Translations under genes and position numbers: made by a program
Shown: in pieces, positions 1 through 11,700 of the stretch
Position numbering within the stretch: position 1 is the first letter of the stretch
Layout of the letters: the number at the start of each line of letters is the position of its first letter
From: Trigonopsis variabilis
Taxonomy: Eukaryota; Ascomycota; Trigonopsidomycetes; Trigonopsidales; Trigonopsidaceae
Length of the DNA: 64,000 nt
Assembly (NCBI GenBank): GCA_003707065.3
Contig: PPXM03000003.1
Coordinates: forward strand, 496,001-560,000
Direction of reading: 5' to 3'
Notes under the pieces: model-generated
Databases searched by the model: none
What the model was told of the DNA's origin: nothing
The model's input: the letters and a program-made list of their open reading frames with translations, nothing else

Positions 1-1081
1 GACTAGGGCCTTGGCTTCTGGTCCAATAAGGTTCACATTCCGTCCCCTTTTGGGCGCTAGACAACTGCTTCGTTCCATTCCCAAAGTAGCGCTTATATGA
101 CATTCAAAGTCACTACTAGCCCGTACAGTCACTTAATCTTCTGGTGCTCGGTGTCTATGCAAGGATCCACCGTGCGAGGGTCAGCAAGCTCTATGGCATT
201 CACTAATGTCTAATTAGCTCCTAGGCCGACTCCCCCACGTTTTGGAGATGAGAAATGCTCGAATCTTATTAGGGTTTATGGAACAAAGTTAGTTCCATAG
301 ACTATTTTTCAAAAGGAAACTTCAAAAGATCAATTCTCTATGCTGGGTTAGAAGATTTGGGAGTCTGAATGAGTATATCAGACAAAAATTGCGACTTTTA
401 CCAGGTACAAGACATCCAGAGATTTTGTGAACGAAAAATGAGATTAATTACATCATGTTTTCTGTACTGATCATATGAAAGATACACTCGAAGTTGTGTG
501 TCTCACATTGAGTTGCTGCACTAGACATAGTGATTAACATCACACATAAGGCATTCTTCATTAATGATACAAACTTGAATATGCCGGTATATGTCTCTCT
601 TCCTAATCCTGCTCATTTGTTTAAACGTAAAAGTCGTAGAATATCTATTATTTGTAGCAAAAAGGCACTCGTGAGCTCCTGCCCCATGTAGTCACATATA
701 ACTTGTCTCTTCTGGACTAGGCAGATAACTCACAGGCTAGAAAAGCACCCGGTTATTCTTCTCTTTTCTACAGAATGTCTATTAGTCGAAGCATGCAATG
801 TGATCCTAATATATATTGTACTAAAGAATTTTTGAAAATTTATCGACTAATGGAAAAAAGTACACTATCCTTACGGTCCAAGCCTCACTGGATACTATGG
901 TCCGCATCATGGGTAACAGTACATATGTCTAGTAATAGGAACTCATAAATAATAGAGTATTTCTAACAGCAGACTAACCCGTCTTCTCTCACTGCAAACT
1001 CCCAGTTCCAACCGTATGTGATACATAATGTAACGATAAAATTTCCTCGATTCTCGAACATTCTTATCAAACTGTCCTCAA
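1..1081. other. Gene-free left flank
   Basis: No reading frame of useful length and no recognisable RNA gene was seen on either strand. The stretch is AT-rich. It holds a small inverted repeat (8-bp arms at 277-284 and 292-299, 7-nt loop). The right part should contain the promoter of the helicase gene that starts at 1082. A non-coding gene or the tail of an upstream gene cannot be excluded. Confidence 0.5.
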
Positions 1082-2677
1082 ATGTTTGGAAGAAGAAAGG
1101 ATAGGGCAGTTGGCTTCTTAATATTCAGCCCCTGGGTTATATGCTCAAGAAAAGTGCTCAAAAGGCCAAGAATTAGATGCCAGTGTTCACTAAGATCAAC
1201 CTTAGGGAGGATGATGTATTCTTCCCGGGGCAAGGAGCCTTATGCCTACCGGAGATTTCGTCGCTTATCGAACGATGGCTTGGAAAGAGATCAGATAAGA
1301 CAAGGACAGAAGCTTGCTGAGAAACTCGATTCTTTCGATAAACTTCGACTTCTCCCTCCTCTGAAAAACGCTCTACAAAAAAGTCCAAAGCTGATGGCCG
1401 AGCTCAATGAGCGGAGACCGACTGAAATTCAGTCTTTATCTTTACATATTATTCAGAAGCCATTGCGTCATCCAGCTGAGAGAAAAGCGTTTCTATTAGC
1501 TGCGGAGACTGGATCAGGGAAAACGCTGGCTTACCTCTTACCAATAATGCACCAGCTCAAGGCAGTTGAAAAGAATCCATATGCAGTATTAGGTAAAAGT
1601 ACAAGTTTACAAAAAGAGCATGAAAAGTTAGAAACCTCCGACCATATAGCGACTAACAAGGTGGCTTTACCTCCAGTTATAGATCCTGCCAAACTTAGTG
1701 TTCCGAAAATCCGATGTGTTATTATTGTTCCTACCATCGATTTAGCTCACCAAACTGGGTCCATCGTGAAAGAACTTTGCCATTATGTTAAGCTGTCTTC
1801 TATCGTGATGGCCGAAGATATGAAAAGATCTAAAGCTAAGCTACTTTTACAAGGTGCTGATATTCTTGTCATCACTTCTCCTGGATTTATGAAACTATAC
1901 AGTGAGAACTTCAGGTTCCGCCAGATGCTTCAATTCTGCGTTTGGTCTGTTTTCGATGAGGCCGACTTTTCTCTTACACATGAAAGTGACAAAGAAAATA
2001 TAGAAACTTTTAAAATACTTAGAAACCGCTCTCAACATCAAGTATTCGTGAGTGCCACAATGTCTCGTCGATTAGGTGGACTATTAAAGGCGAATTACGG
2101 AAAAGATCTGGAAAATCTAACAAAGGTCGTCAGCTCAAACATTCACGTCCTTCCTAGGCGTTCTAATTTCTCAATAATCCATGTCGGGGAACATCCTTAC
2201 AATGGAGATAAAGTCAAGGCGGTTCTTGAGCTTCTTCACCAAATTTTCCTTGATGATCGTGTTCCCGGGTTTGTAAAAAAGGTTATCATGTTTGTAAATA
2301 AGGGAGAAACTATTCAACCCATTGTTGACCGTCTTCGGAAACATAAAGTCGACGCAGAAGGGGTGTGGGGAGAAACTAAGATCGAAGATCGGGTCAAATT
2401 GGTCGACTACTATAGCAAAATGACGCCGACTGATGAACCCAAATTGAAGGTTCTAGTTGCTACTGATCTCTTTTCTAGAGGCCTCGATCTGAAGGGAATC
2501 CGGTACGTGATCTTATATGACCTGCCTTTCTCTTCGGCAGACCTTGTTCACCGGATAGGAAGAGGTAGCAGAATGGGAAAACGGGGCAAGTCCTACCTTC
2601 TTGTGACCAAGAGTGAAGATCAAGGATGGGTTCGAGGATTGAAGACTTTAGCAGATAGAGGCCAAAGTCTCGAGTAA
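1082..2677 (+). CDS. MRH4: Mitochondrial DEAD-box RNA helicase, Mrh4-like
   Basis: Single-exon gene of 531 aa. Helicase motifs appear in order: PTEIQ (Q motif, about 113-117), AETGSGKT (Walker A, 141-148), VPTIDLAHQ (Ia region, about 216-224), DEAD (292-295), SAT (324-326), then in the C-terminal lobe FSRGLDLKG and HRIGRGSRMGKRG. The first 60 residues are rich in Arg and poor in acids, as in a mitochondrial presequence. Mrh4 is the mitochondrial DEAD-box protein needed for assembly of the large mitoribosomal subunit. Assignment rests on overall pattern, the long insert between motifs I and Ia, and the presequence. Another mitochondrial DEAD-box protein is the alternative. An internal Met at residue 44 is a second possible start. 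The gene converges on the decarboxylase gene, with 140 bp between stops. Confidence 0.8.
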   Translation: MFGRRKDRAVGFLIFSPWVICSRKVLKRPRIRCQCSLRSTLGRMMYSSRGKEPYAYRRFRRLSNDGLERDQIRQGQKLAEKLDSFDKLRLLPPLKNALQKSPKLMAELNERRPTEIQSLSLHIIQKPLRHPAERKAFLLAAETGSGKTLAYLLPIMHQLKAVEKNPYAVLGKSTSLQKEHEKLETSDHIATNKVALPPVIDPAKLSVPKIRCVIIVPTIDLAHQTGSIVKELCHYVKLSSIVMAEDMKRSKAKLLLQGADILVITSPGFMKLYSENFRFRQMLQFCVWSVFDEADFSLTHESDKENIETFKILRNRSQHQVFVSATMSRRLGGLLKANYGKDLENLTKVVSSNIHVLPRRSNFSIIHVGEHPYNGDKVKAVLELLHQIFLDDRVPGFVKKVIMFVNKGETIQPIVDRLRKHKVDAEGVWGETKIEDRVKLVDYYSKMTPTDEPKLKVLVATDLFSRGLDLKGIRYVILYDLPFSSADLVHRIGRGSRMGKRGKSYLLVTKSEDQGWVRGLKTLADRGQSLE

Positions 2678-2817
2678 TTGGATGACGGAAATATGACGGA
2701 AATGATATAAGACTGATACGACTGTAAATATTTTTATTGTGATTATGACTTAATGTACTGTAATGTACTGGATGTGTTATCAAGCAGTGTTTCTAATATA
2801 TTCTGTTATCAACAAGG

Positions 2818-4457
2818 CTAGCAAACTCCTTTAAATGTTCCAGAAGTGCTTTGGTCAGACTTTTTCACAATTCTTCGAGATGCCGAAGGAGGGTGGATGC
2901 TATGGAAGACACTCTCAATCTCACGATCGGTCTTAATCAATGTCTCTGTGACAGTAACAATATCTTCCAGCAGAGAAAACAGAAGAGCGGTGGTCATTGA
3001 TTGACGGATGACCACACGGAGAACTTCAATATTTTCGGAGTTTGGAGGCAAAGGGTAATTGGGAACGATATACCCTTTGACTCGAAGAAGAGTCGAAAGA
3101 GAGTCTTGAGTGACCTGAGGGTTTTTCTTCTTGAACTCATCTGTTAGTCGGAAAGCCACGACAGGAAGACCGGGGTTAAATTTTTCAGGGTCTTCGGATT
3201 GATAAATTGTGCCATCGGGGTGTTCAAGGCCTCTACGGCGATGGATGTCTGAGAGAACGACAAAGTACCCAGTTGATTCCAGGAAATTGGACATGAGGCG
3301 AGCGTTTCGAAGTTCATTTGATCTGACATTCTTGAAACCTTCACGACCAAGGTGGAGCATATAGAAGTAATTGACCAGAACAGGGAAACCGGGGCGCGAA
3401 AAGTTCAGGGTGAACGTTTCCTCAGAACCTCCAAGATATTTCAGCTCAAAGACCAAATGTTTAGGAAGGTACTCTTCGCTTCTCCAGATCACCCAGCCAA
3501 GGCCTGCGGAAGCAAGGCCGAATTTATGCCCAGAAGTATTGATCGATACGACTCTCGGCAAGGTAAAGTCCCATACAAGATTTGGGTGTGCAAACGGTGC
3601 TACGAAACCACCAGAAGCACCATCGACATGAATGGGAATGGATAGGCCTGTTTCTTTTTCATACTCATCGAGTAGATCAGAAATCTCTTTTACAGGTTCA
3701 TAATGACCGGTGTAAGTCGAACCTAAGATAACAAAAATACCGATTGTATTTTCGTCCAAGTTTTCCTTAATTTTGGTAACATCCAACCGATAATCACTCT
3801 CTGCATTGACAGGAATAATTCTAGGCTCGACTTCGAAATAGCAGGCAAACTTCTCGAGAGCAACTTGAGCATTGGCACCCATCAAGATGTTTGGCTTGGA
3901 AGTATCTTTGCCTCGTTTTTCTCGTGCTTCTTTCCATCGTCGTTTTAAAGCCATTCCGCCCAACATGATGGCCTCAGAAGATCCAGTCGTGGCCGTTCCT
4001 AGGGCTTTGCCCCCCTTTGGAGCATGCCAAAGATCCGAAAGAATTGAAATGCACCGAGAATGAATCTCAAGCATCGAAGGATACTCATCTGCATCACTGA
4101 GATTCTTGGTCAAATTCTCGATGGCCAATTTCTCGGCTTCAGGCTCGATATAAGTATTCACAAATGAGGCCAAATTCAAATTGGGTTTGCCATCTAATAA
4201 TAAATGATCATGGATCAATTGATAAGCAACTTCAGGGCTCACTCCAGTCTTTGGGAACGTACTAGAAATAAGTTAGGACAAGGGATTATAGAAACGTACT
4301 ATTTTGGAATAGGCTGAATAGAAGAATAACGACTGTTGTAGGGATCTTCAACGGCATGGATAGTAGAAAACTCTCCATAGTATTTTCGGAGAGAAGGTTG
4401 TTTCTCTTGAACCCGCTTAATAAGTTGCTCGGAATCAATGTGTTGATGAAGTACCAT
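2818..4457 (-). CDS. GAD1: Glutamate decarboxylase (PLP-dependent)
   Basis: Two exons: 4457-4300 and 4261-2818, separated by a 38-nt intron (GTACGT...CTAAC...CTAG). The spliced protein is 533 aa, normal for the family, and reads smoothly across the junction (IPKYTFPKTG). It converts glutamate to GABA and CO2, consuming a proton; in fungi this feeds the GABA shunt and supports oxidative-stress tolerance. The PLP-binding lysine lies in NTSGHKFG (about K299). HVDGASGGFVAPF (about 264-276) is the PLP-ring Asp region and TATTGSSEAIMLGG the phosphate-binding part. The divergent promoter shared with the Ysc84-like gene holds a TGACGTCA site about 142 bp upstream of the start codon. Confidence 0.95.
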
Positions 4458-5053
4458 GGTTGTCAGTCGATATAGGTCTCTTTTCGGTGGGTTAAAAAAT
4501 TCGAAGAAAACTTAGCAAGACCGAAGATTGGCTTCCCTTTTAACACAATGCACCCCGCATTCGGTCATCAGAAGCCATCTAGTGCTATGGTATGATGCTG
4601 ACGTCATTGACACACTGGCAAGATTGAGCCTACATATTTCCATTTACGGTCTAGTGTATAAAGCTGAAAAAGAAACCCTATTTTGTCTTATATTCAGTGG
4701 AGTCCGTATTACGGCTTGAATTCATAAGGTATGGGCCGCAATTGTGTGACGCCAGCGACCAAGATAGTTTTCGGGTTGTAGTGATTTCAAAGACGCTACC
4801 AGTAGCGTCCTCGACCGACCTATCTCATGTCTCCACCAATGTTGTCTTTAACTTGCAGCCGTACTTGCACATGGCGATACTACGTAGAGTTCAGATTGCT
4901 TAACTTGTCTCATCTTATTGTCCTAATCTCAATAATCCAAAAAGGCCCAATTAAGGCTAAGAAAACACCTCTAGCGCTCTTGCACTGTATCAGTCTGCGC
5001 CTCCCGTCCTTGCCAACCCGGATAACTGACGTCTCCTCTTACCCTCAGCAACC
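4458..5053. promoter_or_regulatory. Divergent promoter, GAD1 / YSC84-like
   Basis: 596 bp between two start codons. It contains a perfect CRE/ATF-type octamer TGACGTCA at 4599-4606 and a small inverted repeat (GACGCTAC at 4792-4799, GTAGCGTC at 4802-4809). TGACGTCA is the known target of Atf1/CREB-type bZIP factors in fungi, which drive stress genes. A role in GAD1 stress induction is inferred. Confidence 0.5.
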
Positions 5054-6652
5054 ATGGGTATCAACAACCCTCTTCCCGCTTCATTGGAATCAGAATGCCG
5101 GAAGGCGGCCAATATTTTAACTTCATTTATTAAGCCAAACCAAGTCTGGGGCGCTGATAAAGTAAGTTGCAGCCTGGTCGCTTCGCCTACCTGTTGTCCC
5201 ATTTCCGTTGGCCAGGTCCTCGGATGGTTGCCCAAATCATCCATTTCCGTTTAGTTATTTTTATATTATTCATTACTTGAGCACTCTCTAACGTCCTAGG
5301 TAATTCCTCCGGAGGTGTTGAGCAATGCCAAAGGCTTAGTCATTTTGACTGTCTTGAAGGCCGGGTTTTTGTTTTCTGGACGAGCAGGTTCCGGCATTGT
5401 CATTGCGCGTCTTCCTGATGGCGGTACGTCACTCTGAGAGAATTTTTTCTAACAATTCCAGGCTGGTCGGCTCCATCTGCTTTGGTAACAGCTGGGTATG
5501 TGCTTTGTCGTTACTTTATTGTCTTTTCCGCTGTGGTCGGCCTATTGTCTTTCTCTGATTGATTTTTCCGATGGACGGAAGAGAAATATACATAGCCTGT
5601 TGTCATATGGCTCGTCGCTAACTAATTCTAGTGCTGGAGTCGGCGGCCAGGTCGGTGCCGAGTTGACTGACTTTGTCATGATTCTTAATACACGAGCTGC
5701 GGTGGATTCTTTCAGCCAATTTGGAAGCATTACTTTGGGAGGAAATATTTCAGTCGCCGCTGGCCCGCTTGGACGTAATGCAGAAGCAGCAGGAAGTGCC
5801 AATCTTCGTTCTGTTGCTGCAGTATTTTCTTACTCAAAAACTAAGGGACTCTTTGCTGGAGTTTCGCTTGAAGGATCAGTCCTTGTCGAGAGAAGAGAAG
5901 CCAACCGGAAATTCTACGGCCATGATTGCACTGCTCGACAGCTGCTCAGCGGTCGCGTTCAGCCTCCTCCTGCCTGTGACCGTCTCCTTCGAGTCTTGGA
6001 TTCTCGTGTCTTCAGAGGAGACTATGATCTTGACGATGACGACTTGTATGATGATGTTCCTTCATTCACTACTTCCTCCGATGATGGGTCCACATATCGA
6101 AGCCGGGACAGAGACCGCGACCGCTCTCGACGCTCGAGTAGACGAGACTATGATAATAACTATGACGACGACGACTACGACGAAGATTATGATACTCGCC
6201 ATGCTAGACGCAATGAACGCCGATCTGGATACAGCGGGGGAACCGATAGTCGCCGCGACCGAGATCGCCGTGGATCATCTTGGGAAGACGATGTTTACGA
6301 CCGAGGCTTCGACCGAGGTGATCGGAGTACGGATGCCAACAGAAGATTCCAAAGGAAGCATTTTGAAAGCACCTACTCCGACCATCCAGAGAGATCTTCG
6401 AGCAATCGCGATTCACCCGCTCCTGCCAGACCATCCGCACCAAAACCCAACTTTGCAAGTCCCAGTAGAGGAGGCGCCGATAAGGTGATAGCAAAATACA
6501 ACTTTGAGGGAGAGCAGGATGGAGATTTGGGATTCCGAAAGGGAGATGTGATCACGATCGTTAAGAAGACTGAAAGTACCGATGACTGGTGGACAGGACG
6601 TCTGGGTGGACGAGAAGGAATCTTCCCTGCCAACTACGTGGAGCCATACTGA
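5054..6652 (+). CDS. YSC84: SYLF (Ysc84) and SH3 domain protein, Lsb3/Ysc84 family
   Basis: Four exons: 5054-5161, 5300-5423, 5462-5495, 5632-6652; product 428 aa. Two introns are about 137 nt and one is 38 nt. The N-terminal ~220 residues are a SYLF domain (starts MGINNPLPASLESECRKAA; GSGIVIARLPDGGWSAPSA), which binds F-actin and phosphoinositides at endocytic patches. A long linker (about 245-360) is dominated by Arg/Asp runs. The last 60 residues form an SH3 domain (ALYDY-type start IAKYNFEG, DDWWTGR, GIFPANYVEPY). The charged R/D-rich linker is unusually long for this family. Domain order and length match Lsb3/Ysc84. Confidence 0.93.
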
Positions 6653-6971
6653 AGAATGTTGATTAATAGTTTGTAAAGTAGATATTCACGTTCACCGTGG
6701 TCGCTAGTAGTGGACGTAGACTGGTCGCTTTGTCTTAGTGGAGGCTGCTCAGTCTGAATTTGATCTCGAGCTCATGTTCCTGAGCAATCAAAGACATTGA
6801 TAGGTCTGAATCGCCGCGCTCGCAAAAGCCTCGCAAAGGTGCCGAAAATGATGACGTCTCTTGCACCGGGCGTCTGTATCAACTCTTTCGCTACGCCTCT
6901 TTTGTCACCAATAAAAGGGGTCTTAACGAGCTAGAAGAAAATTTTTGCAACATAAACCAAGGATCTTTAAA
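6653..6971. promoter_or_regulatory. Intergenic region / SDR promoter
   Basis: 319 bp between the SH3 gene stop and the SDR start. Contains a CRE-like TGACGTCT at 6852-6859 and a TATA-like AATAAAAGG near 6910-6918, about 55 bp before the start codon. No gene seen. Confidence 0.4.
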
Positions 6972-7878
6972 ATGTCTTCTTCAGGTAAGATCCAAGAAGA
7001 ACCATGTATTAATGATAGATGAATTTCATGGGCAAGCGGCGGTTGTGCCCGATGCGCCCGCTAATCCCCCTCCTCCGCCAGTGCTTGGAGAGAAGCTTGT
7101 TCCTAAGAACTTTTTGGGGCGTTTCAGATTAGATGGAAAGGTCGCGGTTGTGACAGGAGGAGCCCGAGGATTAGGATTTTGTATGGCAGAAGGATTATGC
7201 TCCGTTGGACTCAAGGGCATTGCCATTTTGGACGTTCAAACCGATTTGGGGCTTGATGCATGTCAGCGACTGACAGAAGCATACGGAGTGAAGAGCGTGT
7301 TTTTCAAGGTGGACGTTCGTGATGAGAACTCTGTGAACGAGGTCATGGACTCGGTTGTGGAGCATCTAGGCGCGATTGATATCTTACTCTGTAGTGCGGG
7401 AGTAGCGGATCTTGTTCACGCTGAAGATTATAATGCCGCGAAATTCCGTCGAGTCATTGATATTAATTTGAACGGATCGTTCTTTTGCGCGCAAGCCGCT
7501 GGTCGGCACATGATCCGACAAGGTCGAGGAGGAAGTATTATATTCATTGCCTCCATGTCTGGTACCATTGTGAACTGGCCCCAACCCCAGTCTGCTTACA
7601 ATGCATCCAAAGCAGGCGTTCGACATTTGATGAAGTCGCTGGCTGCCGAGTGGGCTGTCCATGGCATTCGCTGTAACTCTATCTCTCCGGGCTATATGGA
7701 TACGGCTCTGAACCGCTCCTACACCACCTTATTCGAAGAATGGCGGCAACGGACTCCTCTTGGCCGTCTTGGAGATCCAGATGAACTGACGGGTGCTGCC
7801 ATCTACTTTGCTTCCGAAATGTCTGGCTTCTGCACCGGTAGTGATATCCTTATTGATGGCGGCTATACTATCATTTAG
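6972..7878 (+). CDS. Short-chain dehydrogenase, sorbose reductase / mannitol dehydrogenase type
   Basis: Two exons: a 13-nt first exon (6972-6984, encoding MSSS and one base) and 7019-7878, split by a 34-nt intron. Product 290 aa. It is a classical SDR: cofactor motif VTGGARGLGF near residue 50, NNAG-like segment LLCSAGVAD, and catalytic Ser-Tyr-Lys in ASMSG and SAYNASKAG. The N-terminal PPPPPVLGEKLVPKNFLGRF segment resembles Sou1-type L-sorbose reductases and NADP-mannitol 2-dehydrogenases of fungi, which reduce ketohexoses with NADPH. The exact substrate cannot be read from the sequence. An upstream CRE-like site would fit stress-linked polyol metabolism (inference). Confidence 0.85.
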
Positions 7879-8229
7879 TTGGCTTTTTGTTTTCTATTTC
7901 TTCACAAGTTCAATACTAAGCTTGGCCTCTTGAACTGTTCAAGTCATAGATTGTGATAATTCTATATTTTCGTCCTGCTAGATGGATCGGTTTAGGTTGT
8001 GTTGGCTTCGGTTGTGCTGGTATTTTATTTTAGACTGTGACACCATGACATAACTTTTACTCTGGTATAAACTTATATACTTGTAGAACCGTTTTGACCC
8101 TTCGAATCAGAACTTCCATCATTCTATTCATATTCACGCGTTATTTCGTGATTGACGAATTGCAAACGCATTCTCCGACCGGATCGAAAGTTTGCATATT
8201 TTCAAATTCCAGTAAGGATCGCTGCTTTA
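7879..8229. other. Intergenic region
   Basis: 351 bp, AT-rich, between the SDR stop and the orphan frame. Contains a short palindrome CTTGAACTGTTCAAG near 7929 that could lie in the SDR 3' UTR. Nothing else recognised. Confidence 0.3.
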
Positions 8230-8281
8230 ATGGCTAAATCGATTATGAATAGCTACGCCCTCGGGGTTATGATCGTGATTG

Positions 8282-8623
8282 GGTCAAAACGCATCGTCAG
8301 GGGCTTGTAATCCGAATAAACGTTCTGCGGTGACAGATCCAACGATTCAAGAAAAATTAATAGAAGAGATAGAAAAACTTTACCAAAATCCGGATTATAG
8401 GACCATTACTCGTGTAGAAGCGATTATAACTGTGACTTGTCGCGATTTAGTTGCATGTAGAATTACGTATGATTCTGTCCCTCAGAGGAGATTGCGCCCT
8501 CATTCGCACGGTGCAGATATAAAATCCTTAGTCGCCAACCTAGCCTTTCACCAGTCTCGTGCACAAGACCTGAGCAAACGTGTTGTGGCTAATCTTTTCA
8601 TAGAGGCGATAAAAGAGACATAA
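8282..8623 (+). CDS. Orphan reading frame, start unresolved
   Basis: An open frame of about 114 codons ends at TAA 8621-8623. It has no ATG of its own and is preceded by an in-frame TGA at 8276, so if real it needs an upstream exon. A nearby ATG at 8230 (MAKSIMNSYALG...) is in another frame. No GT/AG pair joined the two in phase, so the model is incomplete. The peptide (EKLIEEIEKLYQNPDY, then TITRVEAIITVTCRDLVAC) has a balanced composition typical of a folded protein and no homology I recognise. It lies 154 bp before the MscS-channel start and might be that gene's upstream region rather than a gene. Confidence 0.3.
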   Translation, partial: GQNASSGACNPNKRSAVTDPTIQEKLIEEIEKLYQNPDYRTITRVEAIITVTCRDLVACRITYDSVPQRRLRPHSHGADIKSLVANLAFHQSRAQDLSKRVVANLFIEAIKET

Positions 8624-8777
8624 GGGGGATACTCAGCCTGAGAGATAATTTAAAGCCCAGTTACCCTGATTGGCCCGACCAAAGCTTTCCCGCCTTATCG
8701 AGCTAAAAAAAAGCATAATAGTTCTTGAGAGACAGACGGGTTAAGTCCGAAAGTATATGAGTATACCTAATAAATAG

Positions 8778-11700
8778 ATGTCAAACTCAAGCTCGTCGGG
8801 CAGTTTCGACGAGAAAAGAGGAAGTGGAATTCAACCTCATATCCGTCAGCCTGAAACGATTACAAGTGATCAACACTTTGATAATTTTACAAATGACCAT
8901 CGTTCCAATGATCGGGACAGACGGAACTCTTCGAACTTGGGCGATTCACATGATCAGAATCCTCGGTCGCCGCTAAGTTTGATGACTCGTCTGACTCGGG
9001 GACCTTCGCGGATAAGCCATTTATCACGGACGTCGAAGGCTCAGACGACAGCAGCTGCTTCTAATGCGGAAGAGAAGACGCAAACACCTGAAGAAACGCT
9101 ATCTTTGCAGGCTCCTATACCCAATGGCGCTGGCGCCGTTGGTGCTGTGGTGGGAGCTGGGTTAGATGACGATGTTTCTGCTGCTTTGGCTGGGTTAAGA
9201 CAGCGACAAGATCAAGCAGACCCAAGTAAATTTGATGATATTCGAAAAAAATACAACAAAGGAACGCCATTGATTATAACGATTGGCCAGTGGTATGACA
9301 AGATCTTGTCCTTGAATATCTTCTTCCGCTATTTTATATTTTGGTTCCCTTTAGCAGTGATTCTTTTTATCCCGTTGGCAACTGGAATGTGGAAGGTAGA
9401 CAAGAATGGAGGTCATGCCATGATTGGAGAAGTCTCCTTAGGCTGGCTGTTTTTCTGGGTTGAAGTGGTTTGGTTAGCTCTTTGGGTCACCCGAATGGTT
9501 GCTAAAATCATTCCTCAAATTGCAGTTTTTATCTTGGGAATCTTGGCTCCATCCTATCAACGTCTCGCCATTATAAGTTTGGCCCTTACGAACCCAATTT
9601 CTTACGTTCTCTGGGGTCTCTGTACCTTTCTGACTTTTCAGCCAATGATGACTGGTAATCCGATAGCCCGACAATTGAATCTGCGAGAAATGCAACCATG
9701 GATGAAGAACTTGAAACGTGTTTTGGCTGCTACCCTTGTTTCTTTGGTCGTTTATCTCGGTGAACGAATTCTTATCCAACTGATCTCAATGTCTTTCCAT
9801 AGAAGATCACTGGCAAATAAAATAGAAGACAATAAGAGACGCACCCATCTTACAGTTAAATTATGGAAGGCTGCGACATCAATCTTTCCTCCTTTTGGCG
9901 AAGAATTCTATGATCTCGATAAAGAAATATATACTTGGGTAGGAGAAAATAATAACAAGGAAAGCGAGAAATTCCTACAACGCAGGAAAGAATGGCAACA
10001 GAACCAAAGTGGATCCAAGACTAGCAACAACGACACTCCTAGTCCTGAACCCGATACACATCCTGGCAATGAGCAATCTAATGAACCAGCAAAAAATGAG
10101 TCTCACCCAGAGACAAATGACAATCATCCTCCCAAGAGGAACTCTGACGGAACGATGACGAGTAATTCTGATGCAGCCTCAAATCATGAGCGTGAAGGAT
10201 CAACGACATCTGATCTTGATGAGAAAGCCGAGGAAAGACAGGATCCGGTCAAGCGTAAAGAGCAGTTCATAAAGGCAGGAAAGGCAGGAAAACACAAAGC
10301 AGAGAAAAATTTCAAGAAAGTTCTCAAGACTGGTAACGACTTGATTGGACTGGCAGCGTCAGCTATAGTGGGAGCTAATGTGCAGGTGTCCGATGATACA
10401 TTGACTGTAACCCAAGCTCTTCTTTCGAAACGCTGTTCGCGAGCCTTGGGTCAACGAATTTGGTTTTCTCTTGTCCTGGAGGGAAATAACCGCCTATATT
10501 CAGAGGATTTATTTGAAGTTATTCCTGGATCTACTCAAGATGATATAGCTGAACTGTTTGATTTTCTTGACGAAGATCATAACGATGATGTATCGCTCGA
10601 AGAGTGCGAGAAATGCATGCTGGATCTTCATCGCGACATCAAGATTGTAACGAAATCGCTTAAAGATGTCGACTCTGCTATTTCCGAGCTGCATACTGTT
10701 CTTCTCTGGGTAGTCTTGGTTATAGCTATTTTCATCTTCATATCCATGCTGTCGCCGACTCTGGGATCGACATTCTCGACCACTGCAACTTCACTCTTGG
10801 CCCTTTCCTTTGTGGTCTCAAGTGCTTGTCAAGAATTCCTTGCCTGTTGCATTTATCTCTTTGTTAAGCATCCCTTTGATATTGGAGACATGTGTGAGAT
10901 TAACTCCGTGAGATATATTGTCACTGGTCTGTCTCTGATGTACACAGAAATGACTCGGTGCATCGATGGAAGTATTGCTCAAGTGTCAAATTCCGTCCTT
11001 TGCACGACTTGGACTTACAATATGACACGGGCGGCTAAAATGTCTAATAACTTCACGGTGCCAGTTATGACCGACACTACAATTGAGCAGGTCCAAGCTC
11101 TTCAAGATCGGTTGAAAGAATTTGTTCTCTTGCATCGACGCGATTTTGATAAGGGAGTCTCCTGCGACTTGATTGATTATCCCGCAGTCCGGGCTTTATC
11201 CCTCAACATCTTTGTCCAGTATAAATGCAACTTTGCCGATCCGACTTTCCAGCCTCGCAAAAACTTGTTCATTGTGGCTGTCTCTGATGCTATGAGAAGC
11301 TTAGGTATTCGACCTTACTATGATGGAAGCATGATTGCTGGAGACGACACAAATCCCATATCACTGTTGCAGAAAGAGATTCCGAATGTGACTGCTCCTC
11401 TTGTGGATAGACATACTCACTTCGGGCATCGGACTCCTCATTCGCTCGAACCCATTGCGGAGGAGGATGAACCAAGGCAAAATGACAATTCTCAGAACAG
11501 CGCGAGCACACCAGGCAGCACGCATACTAAAGAAGACAAATTGCCATCTTCGGCCGCCAAAAACCCTAGCGACCAGCATTCAACACCGACGAACAGTGAT
11601 GAATATAATAACGACAAAGGTGAAAATGAAACAAAGTTTCCTACGCTGAAAGTGGATACATCGGTTAACAGCGACCATAAAACGGATAACGCCAGTGACT

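Noticed and set aside
5721-6488. 255-codon frame overlapping the Ysc84-like gene
   Set aside because: It is a +1 shadow of the SH3 gene, produced by the repetitive Arg/Asp codons; no domain.
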